A stretch of DNA of 64,000 nt from Hyposmocoma kahamanoa (Eukaryota > Arthropoda > Insecta > Lepidoptera > Cosmopterigidae): NCBI RefSeq assembly GCF_003589595.1, contig NW_020653900.1, forward strand, positions 152,068 through 216,067, in the 5' to 3' direction. A program made the position numbers and the translations under genes. The notes beneath the pieces are model-generated. The model had not been told where the DNA came from. It saw only the letters and a program-made list of their open reading frames with translations, and ran no database searches. Positions 31,371-42,829 of the stretch are shown here, one piece after another; position 1 is the stretch's first letter, and each line of letters opens with the position of its first letter.

Positions 31371-31830
31371 GGCGCGTTCCCATTATGTCGTGACGACAGA
31401 TAGTCGTTCAGTTTAAAGTGTCGTGGCTTGTATACTTCATTTAAATATGAAGTTGTTTAAATGAAACTCATAGAACGACACGATTAATTGTGGTTGACGA
31501 GTTTTTGACGTTATGACAACAGACTGTCGATATCGTGACAATGGGAAGAGCTAGAACGGAGCGGAACGAAGTCGTCTAATGATAAATAAAACGTCACGAT
31601 AAAAACGTGACGTCAGTCTGTTGTGCGAACGACAAGGCGACTGCCTAACCGATACATTGTCGTCACGTTCTAGTGGGAACAGCTAGACACGACAGTCATT
31701 CAACGGGAAAATAAACGTCGATGTCGACGTGACACAGTCACGACAGATAGTCGTGATATGGGTATAGGCTGGACGCGACAGTTGTCAACAATAAATAAAA
31801 CGTCTCATTATGTAATGGGAAAGCAATACG
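31371..31830. repeat. palindrome-rich repeat with GTCGTGACGACA units
   Basis: GTCGTGACGACAGATAGTCG at 31388 recurs as GTCACGACAGATAGTCGTGA near 31736, with several inverted GACGT/ACGTC and TTCCCA/TGGGAA units between. Looks like a degenerate inverted-repeat transposon, family unknown. Confidence 0.5.
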
Positions 31831-31989
31831 GATGGCTGTTTGCGCGCCTTGATCGAAATGACTAAGTTTGCATATGGAGATGCCACACGGGTGTTGCGAC
31901 GGCGCTTTTTTGTTGGAAAGAGGGTATATACTTCTGTATTGGTCCAATTTAAAGTTGAAGTTATTATTCTACCTCTAAAGGCTTTTTTA

Positions 31990-32128
31990 TTTAAATAAAG
32001 TGTAAGTGTGCATTTGACCTCCATCTCATCTGATGGAAAGTGACGATGAGATCGACGATGGAGCATGCACACCTAAATAATGGCTATTCACTCTCGCCTT
32101 GAAAAGGTCCAAGTTATAATGTTCAGTG
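31990..32128 (-). pseudogene. non-LTR 3' end, family J
   Basis: Near-identical to 27640-27740: GATGGAAAGTGACGATGAGA, GGAGCATGCACACCTAAATA, CTCGCCTTGAAAAGGTCCAA. Confidence 0.7.
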
Positions 32129-32266
32129 GAAGCCAAGCCTAGGCCCAGTCCTTCAATGATGGTAAGGGGAAGGCGGGATTAAATCTTGTAATTGCAGGTA
32201 TCAAACTAGGAGATGAAAGTAACCGAATTCAATAAAAATTGGGAAATAGATGTAATTGCCTCTGAA

Positions 32267-32489
32267 ACTGCCTCCGTGGCCGAACGGTTACCATGCCGGG
32301 CTGCCACGCAGAGGTCTCAGGTTCGATTCCGGGGCCGGGAGAAACATTTAATTTTGTATGGCCTACATTTATTTCTCTCGTGAGTTTGGGTGTAATTTGT
32401 GGTTGTCTATGTGTGTGTCCATGGCACCCGCGACACAGGGTTTCCCTAGTGCGGGGCTATGTTGAGTGTGTGCGTTATTATTATTATTA
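32267..32489 (+). repeat. SINE family A, full length
   Basis: Close to consensus, with a 5-base insertion in the middle (AATTTTGTATGG) and (ATT)n tail. Confidence 0.93.
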
Positions 32490-32529
32490 ATTCCAAGAAC
32501 TTCTGGGGTCGGTTTTTTTTTATAAAAAC

Positions 32530-33160
32530 AGTTGTAATCCTACATTTATACAACAAGTCTTGCGTGTCTCGTTTACTAAGCGATATGCAATGAATCCAGC
32601 ATAGCGAGGTACACCAAAACCTCTCCATATATAACTGTTAATCCTAAAAGCCTGTTCTCCTAAGTTGGCCGTATTTTCTTTACAAATCCCGGCAGACGTA
32701 ACTTTTGTTGTGGCCATGAAATTGTTGATTTTATTGCTCGAGTTTTGTCAAACAAAAAGCGAAAGTCCAAATAAGTATAGCCACACACATCAACTGTGAT
32801 GTGAAATCGGTCATTATTTTAAATACTATATTGAGTTATACAGCACGATAAAAAATTGAATATTGAAATAACAAAAATTGCCACGGAAATTCGGCAGTGA
32901 ACAGTAGCTCGAGAATGACAATAGTCATTTGTTTAGACGGGTGTCTTCTTACACATAATATATAAGAAATTATGTATATGTGAAAATTTCCATTTCTCCT
33001 ATTGAAGTAAAAAGTAACCGCCTAATTTCCTACGCCAAATCTTTAAACCTCTCTACAAAAAAGGTTGTATTTTTGCAATGTCGCCACATTATACTCAGAG
33101 GAAATGGAAGCCCCAAAATGTAAACAAAAGTGGCGCCGTTGCAAAAAAATACAACCTCAA
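32530..33160. other. no recognisable feature
   Basis: Two overlapping reverse frames of 60-65 codons at 32446-32717 show no domain. Confidence 0.4.
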
Positions 33161-33164
33161 AAGT

Positions 33165-33285
33165 TCGTGATATTACATCTATTTGCCAAGTTTTACTGAA
33201 ATCATCAAAATCGGTTCACAAATGCCGCAGTAACGTAAATACAAAAAAGTACAATCAAATTAAGAATTTCCTCCTTTTTTTAAAT
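33165..33285 (-). mobile_element. family I element, fragment
   Basis: TTACATCTATTTGCCAAGTT, AAATCGGTTCACAAATGCCG and TTCCTCCTTTTTTTAAA. Confidence 0.7.
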
Positions 33286-33290
33286 GCAAT

Positions 33291-33456
33291 GAACTTGAAT
33301 GGTTACCATGATGCAGAGGCACCGGGTTATATTCCCGGGCCGGGAGAAATATGTGGCCTACATTTATTTATCTCGTGAGTTTGGGTGTAATTTGTTGTTG
33401 TCTATGTGTGTGTCTATAGCACCCGCGATACAAGGTCTTCCTAGTGCGGATTATTA
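33291..33456 (+). repeat. SINE family A, degraded
   Basis: Deleted head (GGTTACCATGATGCAGAGG) with the body nearly complete; no (ATT)n tail of length. Confidence 0.85.
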
Positions 33457-33800
33457 AAAAGAAGTGGCGCCTCGGCAGCGCTTCTAAAAGCGTCTAAATT
33501 GTAGGCGCCCTAAGGCTCAATTTACATTGCGTTGGAGCGGAATGGAAAGCGTCAATTTCGCGAAATTCGCTGAAAGTCTCGATCATTCGCGAGCTTTACT
33601 TTCGAGACTGTAGTATTTCGTCGACGTTTGACGTCACACTGCGCCTGCCTTCGCGCCACTTCCCGCGGATTCGCCAGACATAGCCGACCGCAGCTGCGGA
33701 ATTCTCACGAATACGCGAGCATTTTCGAGCATGCACGAGAATTCCGCGGAAGACGCGAGACGTGACTTCTGGCTCGTATCTAGTTTGTACGTTACACAAA
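33457..33800. other. CpG-rich block with hairpin
   Basis: Much richer in G, C and CpG than its surroundings. GCGGAATTCTC (33695) and GAGAATTCCGC (33738) form an 11-bp stem. No coding evidence; two short reverse frames are present. Confidence 0.6.
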
Positions 33801-34240
33801 TGACCATAAAGTTCATTACGCTATGTACATACAATATTGTTACAAAATTCCGTTTCGCCGCAATATAAATTGTGCCTAAGCTTCGAATGGCCAAGAATAG
33901 TCGTGTCGCTTATGGGCATATAACTTGTTCGTCCCTCCACTAGACAACCTAAAAAAACCACCACACTCCTTTGTAGTTTCACCTACGTTTTACGGAATAA
34001 TCCCTGTCCCAACTTCCATTTAATCTCCAAAGAGTCTTGGGAATCGTATCTCGAATGTCTCACCGCTCCCTTGAGTCTGGTAAACTTTTATCTATTTTAA
34101 TTTTCAACTTTAACATCACGTCTGGATGAGACCGACTTGCGGGCGTTCCAGACCACCAACTGTGTAACCAGCTACTATATATTAGATATAAGGATCGTCT
34201 TAGCCATTTCACCTATGGTCCAAATGAAAAGCTATAGAGT
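33800..34240. other. no firm feature
   Basis: 33903-33950 (GTGTCGCTTATGGGCATATA, TTGTTCGTCCC) is a small inverted family B scrap; the rest is unassigned. Confidence 0.4.
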
Positions 34241-34242
34241 TT

Positions 34243-34565
34243 TTTATTATATCAAACGACGGGATAAATAAGCCGTGCCCCTGATGGTAAAGGACACGTC
34301 TGTCCTTGACAGTTGCAGTGCCATTCAGAGTTTTTAATCGCAAATATCTGAGGGGCAGTGGCCACTACGCCCTTCACCCTGAGACATAAGTAGACAAGTC
34401 TTAAGTTCACCAGCTCCCTAACCCATCAAAACTAGACCGATCTTCAAAGTTAGACCGACTAAACCGACTGTACTGTCCATATTACTGCTTGACGGCAGAA
34501 ATAGGAAAGGGGGCAGTACCTCTCTGGATTATCTCTCTCACAATGAGCTCTACTGTTACTACCAC
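34243..34565 (+). repeat. interspersed repeat family B, full length
   Basis: From TTATATCAAACGACGGGAT to GAGCTCTACTGTTACT with an extra 40-base ACCGAC-rich insert in the middle. Confidence 0.82.
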
Positions 34566-34569
34566 TAAA

Positions 34570-35395
34570 ATGCTCAAACAAAAGCAGCAGACATAAGAAT
34601 ACACTTGATTTAAATTCGTAAATTTGTTCTAGAAAAGAAATGGTCAGTGTTAATATATTTTGGAAATCGCCTGGCTGAGTGAACTCACATATTAAACATT
34701 GTTAAAAATCAAATCAAAGATTGCAACAAGCACAGAAAAATTCCCAATACTTAATTGGATGACACTAGCCAAAGCTAAATGGTTAACCTCTAATCTGACT
34801 GCATTCCGTTTCCTATACGACAAAAAATAAAATGAAGACAAAAGTAGACCACATTTACTCAACCTACCAGTGCTAAGTTTTCCACGTAAATGCTCATACA
34901 TTATTTATTGTAGCCCGAATTCACTCATAAAATAATGTGTAGCATCAACAATAAAACTTCAACACCAGAGAGCCGACAGAGGTGTTTAGGTCATAGGAAC
35001 ATAATTTACGATGGGTGCAAAGATTTCCCACCATTATTTTTGTAGCGAATAGCAGCATTCGGCTCAATTATTTTTTTTAATTACTTATTTTATATAGCCT
35101 TTTTAGTAGTTTCGTTTTATATAGAAATTCAAAATTCAAATGTATTTGTTTTCGACGCCTTTTCTTGTTATTGTCGCCATTACTTCCGTTTTTGTTGATA
35201 GCTGTGCGTTGTTTGTTAAATAAATAGTAAGTACATTTACTTTGGCCTTGCTCACGCTTTAATAGCACCCGAATGTTGATACATCCGCCGTCCGATATAA
35301 TATTTGTCGATTTAACAAACGATACAAAATGCAGCAAACCCAAGGACTTGACTCCCAGCACATGTATGTGTGTAGATAGTCGCGTTGTTTAAAAA
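34570..35395. other. no recognisable feature
   Basis: A 94-codon reverse frame at 35077-35361 with a lysine/arginine-rich stretch (NNKKRRRKQ) has no domain I recognise. Confidence 0.35.
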
Positions 35396-35397
35396 GA

Positions 35398-35475
35398 AAA
35401 TTTTAACACTGCAATTTAGTGTTTACATAAAATGGGTCAATGCCATCTAGCGGATATTTACGGAACTTCAAAACA
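35398..35475 (+). repeat. short repeat family H
   Basis: AATGGGTCAATGCCATCTAG and its flanks recur at 43588-43665. Confidence 0.65.
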
Positions 35476-35479
35476 TTTG

Positions 35480-36690
35480 ATCGAATTTTGTCAAATGATT
35501 AATTATTAATTTTCCTAGGCACAAAAAATATTTGACAATAGTGTTGCAGCCACAATGCGCTTAGATATACCGCATCAATAGTATTTTTTTGCTATAACCA
35601 TAAAAGTATATTTTCTATTATAGTTTAATTATTATATATTATTATATAAACATAAATATTTATTTTTGTAATAATATGTTGATCACAATTATTTTAAATT
35701 CATGCTATTTTACTTAATACAATCTATAATAATTCCTATTCTTATGTCAGTTTTAATAGATATATAAGTTCTTATTATTTGTATAATACAATCGTAGGTA
35801 ACGTAACGAGTAACGCAACGTATAACGCTATGCAATGCCGGGATTAAGAAATTGAAGCCGTAAAAAGGTCGCCAAAGGACAGGCTTAGCCTAGTGTGGGA
35901 CCACCTGTAATGACTCACAATGTTTTCAGGCATGGCATCACGTTAACAATGCATGTTTTTGTTAATGTTTAACACACACTTAATGTTCATTTAGCATAAG
36001 TATCTTGTTCTTGTCTTAATAATGTAAATATGTAAAGTATTTTGTTTTTCTGTGTGTTTGTGATGCCAATAAACATATTCTTATTCTTATTCTAATCACT
36101 CCTTTCTGCAATACTAACTCAAATTTTTTTTGTATTTTCTTCTTCTTATAATAAAATAATAAATATATATGTATATAATATATATGTATATAATATAATT
36201 AAAACGTGTTATTTATTTTTTTATGTTTGAGTGTAATATATAGCCATTGCGTTCGTATTTAATGAACATTTATTGTATCGTCAGATTATTATCTTTTTCT
36301 TTTTTAAGTTTATCCTGTCACCTGTTTTACATTGTTATTTTTTTTAATTTTGTTTTTGTATGCAATAAAAAGTAGATTGTATTGTATAAAATTTATAGTC
36401 TCTTTGTAAGCCTTTTTTACAGAGTAAAACTGTAACATAAATCATTCATTTCAAGGCCACATACGGATCAGTATTTCGGCACGAATCCGACAATGGTTAG
36501 AATTCCAGTCAAGTTCGCGGTGACCGTGAGGGTGGGGCTAAAATAAATATCTTTTACGTACCTTATGAAATAGTGTATTATTCCGTAAGATACAAATATA
36601 TGTATGTAATTGTGTGGGTCTGAATCACTTCACATATTATGGACATTCTGGGGTCTGCGTTTCAATATCTATTTTTTTGTTATTTAATCT
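35480..36690. other. AT-rich region with a retroposon 3' end
   Basis: 35860-36110 (CCAAAGGACAGGCTTAGCCT to CAATAAACATATTCTTATTC) looks like a non-LTR 3' UTR with an (ATTCTT)n tail. The rest is AT-rich, with TATATATG repeats at 36165-36200. Confidence 0.4.
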
Positions 36691-36696
36691 TTTTTT

Positions 36697-36896
36697 ACGC
36701 ACACACCCATAGCTCCGCACTAGCGGAAACCTGTGTCGCGGGTGCCATGGACACACGCCTAGACAACCGCAAATCACATTCACACTTACGAGAGAAATAA
36801 AAGTAGTCTTACAACAATTTCTTCCGGTCTGGGAATCGAACCCGGGACCTCTGCGTGGCAGTCCAGGATGGTCGCCGTTGGGCCACGGAGGCAGTT
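36697..36896 (-). repeat. SINE family A
   Basis: Inverted, moderately diverged copy, head ending GGCCACGGAGGCAGTTT. Confidence 0.9.
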
Positions 36897-37063
36897 TGAT
36901 ATCTAAGATTTTTTTATGATATGAAGTGTAGGCATTTGAGCGCCGCGCGCCGAACAGGCGGGAATTGCCTTACTGACTCTTATTACACTATGATTTAACA
37001 TTAAGAGTCGATATTACCTCAGCTCGAATTTAAATTATTCCAGTAATAATACGGTTCATTTTG

Positions 37064-37535
37064 CTAGTGTCGACCGGCGAGGATACTGGCTTTATTCAGA
37101 TTTTTTTTACAAACGAATATAAAGCCATTTGAAAAATGTATATCGTATAATGTACGTATTCTATTTGGTTGAGTTGCTTTAAAAAAAATCATTGGTATAT
37201 GTAAAGTACCTACTTAATACAGCGGTTTTCTAGTAAAATTTCGAGGTAAGTTTGTGTTTTTTTTTTTACTATGAAAATTTTTTGGAATCGTGTTAGTAAT
37301 CAGGGCATACTCTCAATTTTACTATGTAGTTTTTCCAAAATGATTGATCAATACTTTCGCTGTTATGCAGAATCAACCAAAGCCATTTGAGGTTGTATCG
37401 ACTTAAGGTCATTGTCCACCGCGCTGGACCGATGCGCGTGCCGGGTGCATCTAGTAATTTATATTAATATATTTATCCGTGAAATATCGTGTAACCATAT
37501 AATTGTCTCGCTGTATTTGAGTCTAAAATATAATT
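37064..37535 (+). repeat. left arm of a 5.3-kb inverted structure
   Basis: Pairs with 42035-42430 in inverted orientation over its length, for example CATTGGTATATGTAAAGTAC and GATGCGCGTGCCGGGT. The right arm lacks about 75 bases present here near 37300-37375. A second, direct partial copy of the arm lies at 37570-37770. Confidence 0.85.
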
Positions 37536-37569
37536 GTGCAAATATGCAAGGTACTTTAGCACCTAATGA

Positions 37570-37770
37570 TTACATCGGTTTTTTGTAAAGTTCCGAGGTA
37601 AGTTTGTATTATTTTTCTATCGTAAAAGTTTTTAAGAATCGTGTTTCCACACCCTATAGTAATCAGTCTATATCCTCAATTTTACTAGTATATTTTTTCC
37701 AAAATGATTGATTCAATACTTTCACAGTTATGCGGAATAAACAAAACACATTTGAGGTTGTACAACTCTT
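37570..37770 (+). repeat. direct partial copy of the left arm
   Basis: TTCCGAGGTAAGTTTG, GAATCGTGTTTCCACA, CCAAAATGATTGATTCAATA and CATTTGAGGTTGTA repeat 37240-37405. Confidence 0.8.
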
Positions 37771-37779
37771 AGGTAAGTT

Positions 37780-38420
37780 ATATTATAACAACTTCTTTCG
37801 GTACGATATCTTAGACAAACAAAAACCACATACAAGTCGCAATAAGTGTGTTCTTTTATAATTTCTTTTTTAGTACAACACTACCTCAAAGTTAACTTCA
37901 TTCACAAACAGCCATTAGCCAATTCAAAATAAAAGTTTCGACTTTGTAATAAAAATTGTAGAAACAATTGTAATAAAAATCCAAGCAGTTATCTCAAACA
38001 GCCTCAAGCAACAAATATACAAAGCTACAGTTGTGTCGTTCGTTACATAGAACTACATTTCCATATACATTGCTTGGTTTTATTTTCGGCAACAAATGGC
38101 CATGATTCAAAATAACCACTTCTTAACATGCATAGGTGTTCCCCAAGGATCGGTTTATATCCCAAAGGCTTTTTAAGGTTGCAAGTTACCATTGTCAGTT
38201 CTTGCACTCACATCAATGACCACACCTCGTAAGCGTCGAATAAAGGGACTATAGTCAGACAATACATATTTTATCACACAGTACTTTTGTTAATAATTAA
38301 ATCAATTAAATCAGCATTTCAATCTGAAACAGATGCCATTAAACAAATCGAATAATTCAGATATTAATTATATCATTAATTTTATATGATTATAGTACAT
38401 AACTAATAATATATCATATC
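37780..38420. other. no recognisable feature
   Basis: Interior of the inverted structure; no ORF of note. Confidence 0.4.
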
Positions 38421-38424
38421 AATA

Positions 38425-38530
38425 ATGTGCACTAATTTCTATTCTATGTGTTTTTGTGTTATACCCTGTGATTGTAAACATTTGTGTCTGCTTGTGTTTG
38501 TGCTGAATAATCGTTTTATCTATCCATCAA
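38425..38530 (+). mobile_element. non-LTR 3' end with TATC-type tail
   Basis: ATTCTATGTGTTTTTGTGTTATAC to TTTGTGCTGAATAATCG and TATCTATCCATC match the 3' end at 6960-7070. Confidence 0.65.
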
Positions 38531-38534
38531 TCTA

Positions 38535-39080
38535 ATTTATTTGGTCATCATTAACCATTCCCATCATTAACCATCATAATCGGGTCAACGACATGTTTGT
38601 TTACCTTTTTTACAAAATGGATTGAAACGGACTTATAGATCATTGATAAACCAAAAAACCAATCTGTAGCATTTGAATTCAATTTGTTTGTCACTCCTTG
38701 CTACGTCTTTGTCCAGTAGACCTATTCTTTTATAACTCTTTAATATAGCCCACAAATACATGTCAAACTTTCCTTTATACATAACAAGCAACGAATATCA
38801 TTATCTTAAATAACCTCATTCACGTAAAAATTCAACAATGAGCCTACGACCCGTCGTTAAAACTCCAACAACAAATTCCACGAAACATCTAGTCTTTATT
38901 GCTTCATAAAAGAATGTTTAGACTTCGTTTACGTTTATCGAGAACGATATATTTTGGGTTCTTGAGTATTTTTTGTAAAATTTATCGAAAAAATATTTAT
39001 TGCACCCCATCGCCTCGTATACTTAAGCATCTTCGTTACAAGAGACTTAAGGACGTTTTTGGTTGTTGAGTCCTATTTGT
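38535..39080. other. no recognisable feature
   Basis: Nothing identified. Confidence 0.4.
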
Positions 39081-39086
39081 GGGAGG

Positions 39087-39575
39087 CATCGAGTATATAA
39101 CCAGAAATAGAAGCGAAATGTCATGTTATTAGTTTGAAAACTATTCTGCCAAATCATTACGATGACAACTGCGCTCCGATTGGCCAGCACGAATTAGAAA
39201 CAATTGACAGATTGAATTCACTTCAAAATGACCAGTTTAACTTGAGCTTTGCTATAATGGACATAAATTGCAAAATTACACATTTAATTACCAATGAAAT
39301 GTGAGTCCGTGTCTTTTGTAATTAGATGTTTTGCTGTTTTTCTCACACTACCGAATGGAACAGCCACTTATTGGTAGAGATATTATCTTTATTACAATAA
39401 ATACAGAATATTTTTGGAATATACGGAGACGTACACACAGCTTTCTAATTTGTGATTTCAGCCCAAACGAGAGTTGATATTTAAAAGTGATATAAGGCCC
39501 ATTTGCCTGATGAGTTGCCAGGGATGGATGGCCCTTACTTCGTCTCTATTTCTGGTTATATACTCGATGGTAGGA
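39087..39575. mobile_element. family F MITE, about 31-bp inverted ends
   Basis: Left end CATCGAGTATATAACCAGAA and right end TTCTGGTTATATACTCGATG are exact complements, extending with one or two mismatches. About 490 bp, non-coding. A copy lacking its left end is at 48055-48472. Confidence 0.82.
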
Positions 39576-39579
39576 GGAT

Positions 39580-40345
39580 TGCAAAATACAATTTTTATCT
39601 AAAAAATATTTACGGAATCATGTGGCATCGCTTATATGTATATATTATATTTGTCGGAAACGTCAGGGTTTAGAAGTGAATCTTTACACATTGTTTGGGC
39701 AGATTTAGGAATCGTTTAATGATATTACGTTTAATGGTATCACTGTATATTTTAATCACTTTGAAATCGAATAAGAACTTGTCCTTTCTATAAATTTTAA
39801 CGATCCAATTAGGCACTAGGCGAAATGTAGGACAGTTTGTAGGTGGAGTGTGTGCAGCCCGAGAGTGCTCCTCTCTCGTTTACCACCACTGTTCCCCACC
39901 CAGACTCCGTCGAGGTTACCGGCAGAGTGAGTACGCGACACACGATGTAACCTGCAGGTGGCGCCTCTGTCTCGCAGTTTTACGTCCGTGCTCATGACCG
40001 TTTCTCAATATACTTATTTATTTATTTGGCAAACTAATATGATTATTATTAAGATTATTCTAGATGTTAGGTAATATAGTATTGTTCTTATGTGTATATA
40101 AATTATAGGTAAGCTTGCATCTGGACCAAAATGCTGACTTAAAGAATATAAAAATTGCAATATTTAAGAATTTTAAACATGTATTAGACGCGCCCCAGCT
40201 TGCGTACGTGTGTATGTGTGTATGTAAGTGTGCGTGCGTGTGATGTGAGCATGCGCGCGGACGTGCATTTGTGTGTAGGCGTGTGCGGGCAGTGTGTGTT
40301 ACTGCGTAATTGTGTATATCGTATGATAACTACATTCTAATTCTG
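39580..40345. other. no gene; TG-rich tract
   Basis: 40205-40305 is a degenerate (TG)n-rich tract; the rest is unassigned. Confidence 0.5.
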
Positions 40346-40348
40346 ATA

Positions 40349-41209
40349 GTATATATATACAGGATGTCCCAAAACTCAACGTCAAGCGGTGACTGGGCGA
40401 GAGGCCAGGTTATCCAGGTTATACGATTGATAAAAAGATCTTTGTGAGGCGATGCAGAGCCTGTATTCGTGCCGAAGGCAAACAATTTGAGCATTTACTT
40501 TAACATTAAAGTATTACAATAGTTCCTTTCGTTTCATTTTGATTAAAATTTATTATAATACAACAATCGACTAATTATTAAGTTGACACACTCACATGTG
40601 TTAGGGTAGATTATTTTGTTTAATGCGTTGTCACTAACCATCTCACTTCCACGATGTTAAAGCCAATCGTTGCGCACACAAAAGTATTATTTATCATGAC
40701 ACGAGTTTTTTTTGAAACGAGCTCCTTTTGCAAAAAATAAGTTATAATATTTTTTATGGAATGAAGAGTGGCAAGTATTGCACCATTTTGAAATCTTGAT
40801 TATATGGGCCATCTTTTAAAATAACTTGCCCAGGATAGTGTAGTACATTTAAAAAAAAAAATGAAGTGTCAAAGCTAGCTGACATATTTTTTTTAAGCTA
40901 CGACTCAATGAAACTTATTTTTTTTTACTAAACTCATAACGTTTATTGTTTGATTTGTGACTGCAATAAATAGCATGGTTATTTATGATAACATTCAAAA
41001 AAATCACTCCAAAATTTGAAAATTTGTGATGACAGTACCTAAACATGTAGTCTAGGGTATCGATTTTCAACATTTTCAAAAAAATGCCTATTATCACTTA
41101 ACTTAGTGACATGGATTTTTTTTTTAATTTTTACCAGAACTGATATAACCTGGCCTCTCGCCCAGTGACCGCTTGACGTTGAGTTTTGGGACACCCTGTA
41201 TATATATAG
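40349..41209. mobile_element. inverted-repeat transposon, Tc1/mariner-like, 65-bp ends
   Basis: 40349-40413 and 41145-41209 are near-perfect inverted copies (ATATACAGGATGTCCCAAAA and TTTTGGGACACCCTGTATAT, then CTCAACGTCAAGCGGT...). The ends sit in (TA)n, consistent with TA target sites. The 730-base interior has no transposase; a 60-codon reverse frame is AT-rich. Confidence 0.85.
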
Positions 41210-41435
41210 TAATATTTATTGTGGTTACATTATGAATCTAATATTATTTTTACTGTACCAAATGTATATACATTTTGCTTTTATTAGACAAAACCGTGAC
41301 AGATCTGTAATGATAAAAAATACCTTAACATCGGCAATAAGTGCATTTCAAAATACAATTAATAATTATGTTAAGTTTACCTAAGTTATGACCTAAATGT
41401 ATATTCTGTAGGTACAAATGTATATCAGAGAGGTT
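41210..41435. other. AT-rich, no feature
   Basis: Nothing identified. Confidence 0.4.
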
Positions 41436-41439
41436 GATG

Positions 41440-41638
41440 GATATAACGCCTATCCATAACAGTTGCAGTGCCAATCAGAACTTTTAATCGCAAAGATCTT
41501 AGGGGCACTGCCACCCTGAGAAGTAAGTTGACAAGTCCCGTGTGCCTGTAATTTCACCAGCACCCTTACCCTTCCAAACCGGTAAAGTGCCTGTACTTCC
41601 CTCGACGAACTCTTTCATAAGATGCTCTACTGCTACTG
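41440..41638 (+). repeat. interspersed repeat family B, 5' truncated
   Basis: CTATCCATAACAGTTGCAGT to GATGCTCTACTGCTACTG. Confidence 0.78.
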
Positions 41639-41639
41639 T

Positions 41640-42034
41640 GCTCCTTGACAGGGGAAGGGCAACATGGATGAGATATATTACATAATTGTTAAAGAACATC
41701 CAATATTACGATTGACAAATCAGTTTCAAATCATGATTATCAAAGGTTTTGGCAATAGAATGCCACAAAGCACGAATTTGGACCCACCCGCTTCGAACCT
41801 AAAACCCGGATATAATTTCAATAACAAAAAGATGTTAACTGTTTTACGCGTGAACATCAAAATAATTTCTTGGAAATTTTCTTCATAACAACGTCAACAA
41901 AATGCATTATGGTAATGGTAAATGCGAACGAAAATTATCGCAAGTTAATTTTATTAAGCGAAACGTGAGACGTTACAGTTAATTGAGTTTTGCTTGACAT
42001 TATTTTGCGCATTTAGCTGTATGATGTTATTATT
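41640..42034. other. no recognisable feature
   Basis: A 74-codon forward frame at 41664-41888 has no domain. Confidence 0.4.
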
Positions 42035-42430
42035 ATATTTTAGACACAAATACAGCGAGACAATTATATGGTTACACGATATTTCACGGATAAATACCTA
42101 CAATGATATAAATTACTAGATGAACCCGGCACGCGCATCGGTCCAGCGCGGTGGACAATGACCTTAAGTCTATACAACCTCAAATGTCTTTGGTTGATTC
42201 TGCATAACATTCAAAAAAATTCTCATAGTAGAAAAAAAACACAAACTTACCTCGAAATTTTACTAGAAAACTATATTAAATAGGTACTTTACATATACCA
42301 ATGATTTTTTTATATCAACTAAACTAAACAAAACACGTACAGTATACGACATACATTTTTCAAATGGCTCTGATTTCGTTTGTAAAAAAACCAATTCTGA
42401 AATAAAACCTGTGTCCCTGCCGTTCGACAC
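42035..42430 (-). repeat. right arm of the 5.3-kb inverted structure
   Basis: Reverse complement of 37064-37535 with a 75-base deletion; see the left arm. Confidence 0.85.
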
Positions 42431-42498
42431 GCGCAATAGAACCGATTCCGGGAAAAAATTTAATTCGTGCTGCGGTAGTACCAACTCTGATCATAGTA

Positions 42499-42823
42499 AG
42501 GGTCGGCGGACTAAAGCACATAACGCACCCCTTATGGAAGAATGGCACAAGTGAGGTTACGTCAAAAATGTTTATTGCTCCAAGTTAATATAATCCACGT
42601 CCTCCCCAATTCTTGTAACTCTATGGACAATATTAGTCGATGGAGGTGTAAAAATTGGACTTAATATGCCATTCTTCCATGAGGGGTGCGATAAGTCAAA
42701 AAAGTGTTTATTTAAAAAAATATATAATTATATATTTTTCTGTTGTTTGTAACGTTGGAAGATTAAATTAAAATTGAATGAAGTAACAAATTAATTTGAT
42801 TTGTGCTTTAGTCCGCCGACCCT
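42499..42823. mobile_element. MITE with two nested inverted repeats
   Basis: Outer pair GGTCGGCGGACTAAAGCACA (42501-42520) with its complement at 42802-42821; inner pair CGCACCCCTTATGGAAGAAT (42524) with the complement ending at 42691. Non-coding. Confidence 0.82.
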
Positions 42824-42829
42824 AGGATG

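Larger units (their letters stand above)
31910..32522 (+). mobile_element. family I element broken by other insertions
   Basis: 31910-31982 (TTTTTTGTTGGAAAGAGGG), 32200-32266 and 32490-32520 (TCTGGGGTCGGTTTTTTT) are successive parts of family I, separated by a retroposon end (31990-32128) and a SINE A (32267-32489). Confidence 0.65.

Noticed and set aside
35077..35361. 94-codon reverse frame with a basic stretch
   Set aside because: No domain, no splice context and no conserved motif; likely chance in AT-rich DNA.
40205..40305. Telomere-like TG tract
   Set aside because: Irregular TG-rich bases, not the insect TTAGG repeat.
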